From positions 23,153,954 through 23,217,953 of the forward strand of contig CM017556.1 in NCBI GenBank assembly GCA_007844125.1: 64,000 bases of DNA, read 5' to 3'. Shown here piece after piece: positions 54,901-64,000 of this stretch (position 1 is the stretch's first letter; each line of letters begins with the position of its first letter). The notes under the pieces were generated by a model, which had not been told where the DNA came from, ran no database searches, and saw only the letters and a list, made by a program, of their open reading frames with translations. The translations under genes were made by a program, and so were the position numbers. The DNA is from Sinonovacula constricta. Its lineage: Eukaryota; Mollusca; Bivalvia; Cardiida; Solecurtidae.

Positions 54901-57837
54901 TGTCAGACATCACCTTGCAAGCACATTTTCTAACAAGGATAACTGTCCTTTTCCTTATTTCATACTCCACCCAAAAGAAACATGTATACAATACTATGGG
55001 AGCAAACAGAACAGCAAAAGGTAGTGGTTGTATTTTCAGCAATCCTTCAAGTTGCATACAAAGTGAATTGTCTAAACATTATCACATTATCAGCACTAGT
55101 CCTGCCAAGTTATTTCTAGACTATTGTACAATTAGAATTAATTATCCCTGTTACGGCAACTACAAATAAATTCAGTATCTACATATAGCTGTGAGACTTC
55201 CTGCAGCCATCTAATATTCTCAACTGCCCATGGTTTTTATGCATCGCCTAAAAATTTACCGCGTAGCATTTCTTTCATTTAACTCTAGCAAAGCTAGTCC
55301 TTTTCCAGTGTCAGGTGAAAGATTAATGTAATAATGTTATTTTGTAATCAATTAAAATGGTTTGAATATGACTTTTCATGATGGCTTTTGCCTGATTTCT
55401 AGGAAAGAGCCAAATGTGTTTGGTGTGTTTATAAAACTGTTATAATAACTGTAATTTGATACAGATAACTAACAAACTTTAACAATTAATCTTAACCAAA
55501 AAAGTTTTCGCGGCTCTTCGATAAAAATAACTTATATGGCAGCTCGTGGGGATAGTTGTTAAAGGGGATTTTGTAAATATACCTTGCTTCTGATGAGCAT
55601 ATAATTTCAATGTTAAACAATCTCATTCATCACACGAACGACCAGAAGTACGTGACCTTTGTTTCATTAAGATTTAGATGAAAAGACGTGTGCATTACTC
55701 CCATGTTTTAAGTATTTAGTTAAACTTATGCTAAATAATTCAACACGTATCGCCTCAAGAACCAAATTGTCGCAGAATCTTACGTTCGAATAACATGCAC
55801 CGAGTTAGTCTGGTATATGAATATTAATAAGCAGTATTAATCATAATAGGCAGTTATTATTCTGCTGGAGAGCAAAGCCAACATTATGGAATGCTTCTCT
55901 GAAATTAGCACGTTAGTAAACTTGGTCTGTTTTGGTATCGCTCAGAACTCTGCTACTAGACCGTACATTGAAAAGCGGCTTTTTTAGCTTTCCATGCAAA
56001 TTTGACTAAAGAGGAGATTTTGGTTTTTACCCTTTTCTATATTTAGGACATCAAGTTTCAAGCGTGGGAAGTAAATGTACTTTGATCATTTGCACGGCTG
56101 TACTATGTGTTTCTATTTACTAAGGTAGCTAGGAATGCTTCTCAGTACGTCCAGCGATATTTGTTCTGACGTTAGTAGTAAGGTCTCGATGTCAACATAT
56201 AAACGGATTTATAATTTTATATATTTGAAATAATGGATTTCAGTTTAATATTTAATATTGTATTCTGATACAACAAACATAGTCAAATTTAATATACGCA
56301 ATTAAAAGAAAATGTAAATGCTTATTAATACTATTGAAATAAGTAGCACTCGGTAAATACCGTAAATACCAAGTACCTATATATCCGGATTCAAGCTTGA
56401 AGTAGTATGAAACACATTAAACTCTTTGTTCAAAAATTCAAATTATTTTACCGTTTGCCTTTTATTTGACATTTATTCATTTTGTAAGCATGAGTATTGA
56501 CATTGTATTGTCGTTTCACTATTCATAATATATTATCTCTTTATACGTGATTAAAGTTATTTAACTTGAACACCCAAACCACAGTTATTTGTCAGTGTAA
56601 TCACAAATGAAATCCTGATATAGTTTCATGAACTATCGCTACTTATTAAGATACATGACTCGAAATATCATACATGATTTATGACTGACCAGAAATCCAA
56701 ATCAAATTTCTGCTTCCATCAGTTAAGCATAAAACACCGTTATTATAAGTTAAAATATTTTAACCAAAGAGTATATGTACCAAAGTACCACTAACCTAAG
56801 TTTTGTGTCTGCATACATGTTGATCTGCTTATCACAGTTGATTGTCTTAGCGAGCGTGAATGTGAAATAATGGCTGGTAACATTGATGCGTGTTCTGGCG
56901 GTTATAAGACGCGTATGAAAAGTAAATTGCAATGGAAAATAGATGAATAAAAATATTACGGATCCAAAAACTTCTTTGCTAAAGACTTGGTATCAAAAAT
57001 CGGATCATTAATACCTAAAACTATAGCATCTATACAATATGATATGACCAAATGATTACAGGGAAAGATACAATAAAACGCTGTATTACCATTGTCTCAA
57101 TATAATTTGTGGCATTAGAATGGTCTAAATTAAAAGATATGATATAGAACAACATGAATTAACGTTAAGCAAAAAGTATGGATCAAATGTGTTTGTAATA
57201 GTGTAAAAAGATTTGAGGCTGCGTTTGCTTAAATGTCTTTTTTGAGTTAACGGAAAATAACCCATTATTGGACATTGTTGTGACCATTATCAAGGAAATA
57301 TGAAAATGTTTTTGGGGATACCAGAGAAGACCTATGTGCTGTTGATCAATGTAACTAAAAATAACAGTTCATACTTAACACAAATAAACAATATAAGATA
57401 ATGGGTGGACTACAAATCATTTTAGTATTTTTTCTTTATTTTTTTCGGTGATATTCGGATGCATTTTAAGGCAAGTGAAAACGTTACTAAAATCATACTG
57501 GATATTAAAGCAATTTGTTTATCATGGTCAAGAATTTTTGCTACTTGATAAAATATGAAAATTGCATATAAATTGAAAAAAGTAAATCTTTAAAATAAAT
57601 CGTAGCAAATACTTTGTTTAAATTCTAGTAATAATTTCATATGTTATATTGCCAAAGAGTGGTTAAATCAATTTGCATAGAACAGTAACAATTGTACGTC
57701 ATAATGTTTATCAATGTGATTAAATATATTAGACGCTGGTTCATCGGAACCTTGTTCCATACTCTTTGCAATTTCATGTCTATTGGGATATTGGCAAAAG
57801 ACATGTGCAACCCTTATTGATCGATAGAGAAAGTATA
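51998..57837. other. AT-rich non-coding DNA
   Basis: Almost 6 kb without a supported gene. The open frames (52112-52447, 53950-54180, 54436-54708, 54821-55169 on both strands, 56750-56932) are AT-biased, often mutually overlapping and unrecognised. Confidence 0.5.
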
Positions 57838-60048
57838 AACTCGATTCCAGTGACGGGGCCGGAAGGGAAGGATAATAAAAGACCCAGTTATCAGGGCTCT
57901 ACGGAATAAACTCAGCTTGTTCAAAGGACATTGATTGGAATTCCGTCAAAAACAATATGTCGATGCGGAAAGGTATGCAAAAACCTGAGAGGCTTAAAGA
58001 TTTATCAGTCTGAGATAAAGTCTGTGAGGGGCCAGATGGAACGTACATTTTACACTGATGAGACGATGGAGGACCACAATCTAAATAGTGTTGAGGACCT
58101 TTTACTGTCTTAGACTGCGCAAACACGTATGGAAGATGAATCGGTTGTGCCCAACAACGGGCCGCTGCAGATACCCCACAGGGCAAACGTAAGCAGCGCG
58201 AAGAATGTCCACCTTTAAATGACAAGTGGTGGACGACATTTGATGAAAACCTTGACAAGATCCTCAAAACACATTGCTTGGAGATGTACATAGGAAGAGT
58301 ATGTCACTTACTACACTAGTTTACACAGTTGGTTTGGTAAGATTCGGAGAAATGAAGCCTCCAGACAAGACAAGGACAAGCTAGTCTAAATAGACCGCAA
58401 AATGAAATACATCGACTGAGGACAGAAATACGAAATATCACAAGACAGTATAAGATGGCAAGTTAAGAAAGGGGAGGTTTAAGCACATTCAGATCAGTGC
58501 TTAGAGAACAATGGAAAAGTCTCCTCAAGACTGAAAGAATACGGAAAGGTCGGGAAGAAATATCTAGGAAAAAGGCAATGTTTACTGCAAACCCATTCCG
58601 ATTCAAAAGTTCTACACTTGACGGTACAAAGTCGGTAACTATAAAAAGGACAAAAGAAAGATTCGAAAAACATTCAACGGAAACACACTCTGTTGAACAG
58701 AAATGGATACAATGGAGCCAGCAAAGAAGTCAAGGAGGTTGTCCGGAAAGCTAGGTCAGCAGTTGCAACAGGGTTCAATGGTATCTCTTACACAGTGTAC
58801 CAAAAGTGTGTAAAGGTTTCGAAGCAGTTATGGAAAATGCTGAAAGTGGTCCGACGAAGAGGAGGGATACCAGGACGTTGGAAGAAAACAGATTGATGTT
58901 TCGTCCCAAAAGAAAAAAATCAGAAACGATTGAACAGTTTTAAACAATTTCCATCCTGAATATGGAAGGTAAACTTTTTTTACATTATTGCCAGAAGATT
59001 GTCTACATGTCAGAGAACGAGTACATTAACACACCAGTACAAAAAAGGGTCCCAGGTTTTTCAGTATGTAGAGAGCATACCACCATTATCTCACATCTTA
59101 TTAAAGAAGCAATATTGAATAAGATCGATTTAACGTGGCATGGCCTGATCAAGCAATTGCGGGACATTGCCCCATGTTCTATTGAAGAGGCATAGACGCT
59201 CTATCTATTTCCCGGGCATGTGATAAATATCATGAGAAACTACTTCAGTGGAATCAACGTAATAGTTTCAAAAAAATAACACACAACAAAATGGCGAAAG
59301 CTTGAAAAGGGCCCACAGACAAGTTTTACAGTATTGGCCATCCTCTTCATTATGGGCATGACTATGTCGTCAAAGAAGGAGGCTGCGAAAAAAAGGACCC
59401 AAAACCACCGACAAGATGCAGAAACCATCAATGAGAGAGTTTATCCAATCATATGAATACTATGGAAGAAGCTGCGGCTTGGGTAATAATGATATTTCAG
59501 CCAAGGAAAGCAAGATGCTCTGTCGTAAAGAAAGGAAAAGTCTCCTCCAGAGATTAGACTGCGCCACCACGACATTTTTAGAACAGTAGCTTTTGGAAGA
59601 CAAGACCTTTGTTTCAACAAGAGCAGTTATAGGACTTAAAATGAGCTGAGAAACGGAGCATGGTCCAGCGTGAGGTCAGAGCTAGATAGGAGAGAAATAG
59701 ACAAATCAGAACTGTAGAGTTGACTACTCTAGGAGCGTGGTCTAGATGGGACACAGACCAGCGGTCCGTAATTTGGTCAGAACTTCGGCGATACCCTCAA
59801 TTCCAACTCCATTTTGTTTTACCATCAGTGAATGATCCACTTCCAACTACAGCATATCTACCCAGATGGGACTTCATCGGATCCCTGACTGCCGCTAGTG
59901 TGCAAAAGAAAACGATTCCTTTGAGCACATGCTGTCAGCATGTCCAGTCGCCCTTTTAGAAGGGGGGAATACCTGGCGACACAGACAGTTATTAATAGAA
60001 GTGGCAGATGTGGTGGAACGAGAGAAAAAGAGGAAAGCAAAGCTTTAA
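57838..60048 (+). pseudogene. Dead non-LTR retrotransposon ORF, R2/Hero-like (restriction-like endonuclease group)
   Basis: Similarity runs from about 57838, across several frames, to a stop at 60046-60048. In order: an N-terminal zinc-finger region (CRCGKVCKNLRGLKIYQ, the expected His now Tyr); a linker (SVLREQWKSLLKTERIRKGR, AMFTANPFRF); the start of the reverse transcriptase (KARSAVATGFNGISYTVYQK, GGIPGRWKK); and central RT blocks (NMEGKLFLHYCQK, YINTPVQKRVPGFS, then LFIMGM). The segment where the catalytic Asp-Asp pair belongs reads MREFIQSY, so both Asp are lost, and about 75 bp after it is missing. Thumb fragments (FQPRKAR, VVKKGKV), LGAWSRWDTDQ and WSELRRYPQFQLHFVLPS follow, then a C-x2-C-x8-H-x4-C knuckle with one internal TAG (about 59890-59950). 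The restriction-like endonuclease domain that should come next is absent. Many stops and frameshifts make it non-functional. The clade call is from memory of the family. Confidence 0.85.
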
Positions 60049-60304
60049 TATGTAAATAAGAGAAGGTCCTATGAAAATTTCCGCAGATATTTAAATTTTA
60101 TCTACCTCTAGACAAAGGCAAACAAGGTAAATGTAAATGTGACAATAACAAGGAGACGAGACATGACACACAAAAAGAAAAACCACCAGTTACCTCGCAC
60201 TTCCTGAAGGTTTTTCTATTAAACAAACAGTGTAAATAAAAATATCGCGTCAAAGTAAAACAACTAGCAATTAGCACCTGCATCGGGAGTTAAAACAGAT
60301 ACAG
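60047..60304 (+). repeat. Second dispersed repeat family, copy 2, left arm of inverted pair
   Basis: Begins at the very end of the retrotransposon frame (AATATGTAAATAAGAGAAGG) and matches 49770-50034. It lacks a middle block of about 70 bp: GTTAC is joined directly to CTCGCACTTCC. Its last 29 bases (60276-60304) are a perfect complement of 61169-61197. The stop codon of the retrotransposon frame lies at the junction and may come from this repeat. Confidence 0.9.
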
Positions 60305-60470
60305 TGAACGTATGTACATACATAATAACTAGTAATAAAATAAACTATCAACATATGTGCAGTCTGCACAGTAGATAAAAGCCTTGGAAACCTTAAAAAA
60401 ATCAAATGAGAGAGTAGTTTCAAATAAAATTAAACAGTTCAGGCGCTGATATGTAATAAGAACAATATAA

Positions 60471-60496
60471 TGACGTCATACAAAGCCATGACGTCA
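60471..60496. promoter_or_regulatory. Two CRE-type palindromes (TGACGTCA)
   Basis: TGACGTCA occurs at 60471-60478 and again at 60489-60496. The octamer is the consensus cAMP-response element bound by CREB/ATF factors. Because a TGACGTCA also sits in the related repeat at 28663-28670, the sites are more likely part of the mobile repeat than of a host promoter. Confidence 0.5.
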
Positions 60497-60630
60497 TATG
60501 TCAAAAGTGTCAACATTGAAATGTAAAAATACAAAAGAAAACCAATTTTAAAAAACAACCCAAATCAACAAAACTATATATAATATTGTTAAGCCCAACA
60601 ATGACGGATAGAAAACTCAGTACTTTGAAC

Positions 60631-60663
60631 GCAACCCCGCCACCACCGCCCCCACCCCCAACC
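60631..60663 (-). other. C-rich tract, G-rich on the minus strand
   Basis: The plus strand reads CCCCGCCACCACCGCCCCCA and then CCCCC. The minus strand has three G runs of four or five plus three GG pairs, enough for a two-tetrad quadruplex and close to a three-tetrad one. It stands out sharply in AT-rich DNA. Confidence 0.6.
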
Positions 60664-61168
60664 TCAAACTGACAATGTAGGAGTAGGGGTCGAGCACTTT
60701 GACGTTGGATGATGACGTCGGTAGTAAAGCATCTTTGACGTGCTGTATATTCACACAAACATCCTCTTGGTCATCAACATTGATATGTTAATTTATTTCT
60801 ATATTTGATTGCCCATTTGTCCGCTTGTTGCCTATTAACAATAATGACTAACGTCAGTTCTCACAGGCAGATGGTATGATTCACTGACCGGCATGACAAA
60901 CTATGGGGTTTATTTCGGAAAGATTCGCTTTCTTCTGCAAATAACTATCAAAATGACTAACTAACAGTTTACTACAACGCTTTGTACACGTTCCATACTT
61001 TGTAATTACCAGCGATTCACTGAATTTTAATTTGTTCTTGACATTAAAATTTAAAGTAAAAATAATAATTTGATGGAAACTAACAGCAGTCCTAGCTTGA
61101 AGAAGTATGTGACCGTTGAACAAGTAATATGTACAGATGGCTAAGATATAGTGGTTACCACAAGAATT

Positions 61169-61500
61169 CTGTATCTGTTTTAACTCCCGATGCAGGTATT
61201 AACTGTCTTGGTATTTAGTTGTCTCACATTGATTTAAAGTTATTGATATTTTTATTTACACTGTTTTTTTCGATAGAAAAACCTTCAGGACGTGAGAGGT
61301 TAAAGCGCTCCACAAACCAGGTTTAAGCACCCAAGTCGGTCTTTTTGCCAACTGGCCGTTCCAAGGCGTTTCTTTTTGTGTACAATGTCTCGTCTCTGTG
61401 TTTTGATCACATTTACATTTACCCCGTTTGCTTTTGTCTAGAGGTAGATTGGATTTAAATATCTGTGATTTATTTTATAGAACTTTTTTCTTTTTTCCTA
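61169..61500 (-). repeat. Second dispersed repeat family, copy 3, right arm of inverted pair
   Basis: Read on the minus strand this copy is the most complete: the A/G-rich start, CAGATATTTAAATCCAATCT, GTAAATGTAAATGTGATC, CGCCTTGGAACGGCCAGTTG, GGTGCTTAAACCTGGTTTGT, CCTGAAGGTTTTTCTATCGA, CAGTGTAAATAAAAATATCA and the closing CATCGGGAGTTAAAACAGAT. It matches the copy at 60047-60304 in inverted orientation, and the 49.77-kb copy. Confidence 0.9.
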
Positions 61501-64000
61501 CTTATTATCTATACCATTAAATCAATAATTCGTTAACAATATTTCGATTTATAATTATTCAGGACTTTTTTCCCAGAGCACCAAGTATTTTTTCTTTTAA
61601 ACTTACATGTACCTGATTTATTCGATCACTGAAATGGTCATTTTCAGTGTAAAAAATAATTTATGTATACTGCTCTTGTTCGTTCTTACTTAATGTGTTG
61701 CATGTGTAGCCTTATCTGTAGTTGTCTTTATGGACAGTGAAACTACAATATATGAGACTCAAATTTCAGCTGTTTCTAAAAAGAGTTGTAACTGATGTAT
61801 ATGTATGTGTACAATTTCCAAGAGTACCCAGTCTACCTGAAAGATCAATCACTATGGAAAATATCGCTGTAGTGACCAAGTGGTCAGATATAAAATAATA
61901 AGATAACAATATATGTTGTTTAATACCATTTTGGAATTAAATGTATGTACGTTGCATAAATTTAAATGTTTGACGAACACACGCTGAAACGCACGCAACC
62001 ATACACGCAGGCATACACTATTATATAGCTATAAAAACTTTTTAGGCATGGTAATGGTCAATGGTAAATATTATGTCATTGTTATTAAAACTAAATAAAA
62101 CATTCAAAACATTGTAAAGTTGAATCATTAATGTCAGTATGCATTCTATTTGTTTACATAAAACAGTAAGGACATCAAGCTATTTTTTTCCATTTTACAT
62201 CCCTATTTGAAATAATGTGTAAATGTTATATATACAGATGAGTTCTCATTCCTGTTTAATACACATCAAAATACGCTTTCAATACATTTTCGACGCAGTA
62301 AATGCCATAATTATTAAGGCAGAGATATATAACGCATATTCGTGAAAATAATCACTGGACTCATAAACAGAATATACTGAACGCGCAATATGCAGGGGTG
62401 GACTGGTTACTAAACAAACCTGTCAGTCTATAGGCCAATCTATTTTGATTCATCCATGTGTATTGTTTTCTCTCAAGCGCAATAAACTGGACGGCACAAG
62501 TCCATTGGGAAATTATATAAGGATGCTTTTGTAAATTTACCAAATTGGGTTGCTTTTTAAACTAATACGTCCCAACGTCTTACGCCATTTCGCAACATAT
62601 TATAAGATGTAATATAATAAAAGACGAATGCAACCTATTCTGTTGACTGAGAGCACATTGTTGACAATGTCCATTTGTCATATAACGTTTGTCGTACATT
62701 GAATTTGTTTTTTATAGTAATGAGAGCGCATTTCATATTGATAGATGTATACAATTATATAGATTCAGGGTGAATCTATCCCATGTATGTAGACTTCGCA
62801 ATCTTAATTTAGGTGTTTACAACGAGCTACAACTATTGAAGCTACGAACTAACTACATAAATGGCATGCAATATAAAATGTTCATCCTTTATTTTGTGAA
62901 ATTACGATCGTGAGACAATGAAAATCTTCAATGCGTTTGATGAAATTAACAAGAGATTTATACAAAGCCGAACCTTTATGTATATTACCACCTCGCGTTC
63001 AAAGAAAAGATATAGTTTTTCAATTGAATTATGGTGTCATTGTCTTGCATTTTTTCATTTTTTTATCATTGTACATGTCTTTTTTCAGCATGAATATACA
63101 TATGTTTATACCTTTTATACCTTTTTGATTATTACGCATATCTTAAAACACACCAATACATACGTTATTTAAATGGGTTGATAATGCAAAAAGTACAGTG
63201 TGGATAAGACTATGTGAATAATTATTGTCAATAAATTTTCAAGACGTAATTTCTTCCGTATTATAAATTGTATGTCATATAATAAATATAAAATCTGATA
63301 AATGGCAATTACCACTGTAATAATTATTGGCGGAAACACCCTAAAACCTACATAAGAAATTGTTGTTTTATTCCTAATACGACTCGAGCTGTGGTAACAT
63401 GAGGCGTATAGGTCATTCAGCTGCTATTGTATATATTGTATATGTATAATGTGCATTTTATATTTATCAAGATGAATGAATCATATTAAGACAATTTCAT
63501 GGTTGCAAAGTAACTGGATTCCATTGAAATTGACATTTATTAGTATTATATTTATATTCTTTCATTCGTGTATTTATTGTTTTTTAAGAATGAACCTGTT
63601 TAATATATTTCTAAGCAAATAAATAATATATGCATCGATCAGGCACTAACACGTGTGTGTTCAAGTCTCATATTTTGCAATTCATAGTAATATTTTCTTA
63701 ATTTACCACACTGAGGATACATGCAGACAGCAATATGTGGTAGGACATGATCGACTCTCTTAATCTCCTAAGCCAACACGTTCAGAGTGTTCCATACACG
63801 TCTATCTATTTGATTAGTAAAACATTTCGCAATTTCATCTTGCTGATCTTGCAGCAAAAAAGTTGGTTTAAAATAACAAAAGATAATCTTTAAAAAAATC
63901 AGCAGGCTATATATATATATATATATTTAAATAATAAAAAGCTAATTTGTTTGTTACATGTTCCGGATCATTTTTTCTGGTAGTTAATACATCAATTCTA
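61501..64000. other. AT-rich non-coding DNA
   Basis: No supported gene. Frames at 62361-62543, 62689-62913 and 62918-63172 are unrecognised. A short (TA)n run lies at 63908-63926. Confidence 0.5.
63908..63926. repeat. Short (TA)n run
   Basis: About nine TA units, followed by TTTAAATAAT. Confidence 0.9.

Larger units (their letters stand above)
60305..61168. other. Spacer between inverted repeat arms
   Basis: No coding sequence. It holds two perfect TGACGTCA palindromes (60471-60478 and 60489-60496), GCGCTGATAT just before them as in the 28.6-kb repeat, a G/C-rich strand-asymmetric tract (60631-60663) and a TGACGTCG at about 60713. Confidence 0.55.

Noticed and set aside
57899..58291. 130-codon minus-strand frame
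   Set aside because: It is antisense to the N-terminal zinc-finger part of the retrotransposon, whose plus-strand reading is clearly the meaningful one.

Overview
This is strongly AT-rich animal genomic DNA. It has no operons, no bacterial ribosome-binding sites and no long open reading frames. It carries long microsatellites, degraded transposable elements, GT/AG splice-like signals and AATAAA signals. The retroelement type and the dispersed repeat families suggest an invertebrate, most likely a bivalve or other mollusc. That placement is inference, not proof. I find no complete host gene; most of the window reads as intergenic or intronic DNA.

Layout. 1-8 kb: AT-rich non-coding DNA with a long AAT array that flips into ATT (1057-1408), a long ACT array (4527-4765), one tRNA-like promoter patch (3390-3437) and a possible retroelement primer-binding patch (6298-6312). 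8-13 kb: two related exon-like fragments (8.24 and 8.67 kb), a minus-strand cluster of splice-like signals with an AATAAA signal (10.39-11.0 kb), a minus-strand fragment of a RecQ-type helicase N-terminus behind a GC-rich promoter-like patch (11.97-12.24 kb), and a perfect 26-bp palindrome (12373-12398). 13-28 kb: mostly featureless, with a (CA)n/(GA)n array at 18.05 kb. 28-42 kb: a dispersed repeat family (28.4, 36.56 and 36.97 kb), a (TC)n/(TA)n array (30.8-31.05 kb), a candidate Cys-rich exon (32.9 kb), a diverged roughly 3-kb tandem duplication (36.2-37.3 versus 39.2-40.35 kb), a candidate terminal exon (40.7-40.9 kb) and a degenerate minisatellite (41.85-42.02 kb). 49-52 kb: more copies of the dispersed families. 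57.8-61.5 kb: the most structured part, a dead non-LTR retrotransposon ORF of the restriction-like-endonuclease (R2/Hero-like) group. Its 3' end is cut off exactly where a dispersed repeat begins, and that repeat has an inverted partner about 0.9 kb away.

Nothing forms a working pathway. The informative content is mobile-element archaeology: one modular repeat family appears at 28.4, 36.6, 37.0, 51.6 and 51.9 kb and shares modules with a second family at 49.8, 60.05 and 61.2 kb. I saw no convincing undescribed functional system. The best candidates for follow-up are the modular repeat family, the retroelement/repeat chimera, the helicase fragment with its promoter-like patch, and the small terminal-exon candidates.
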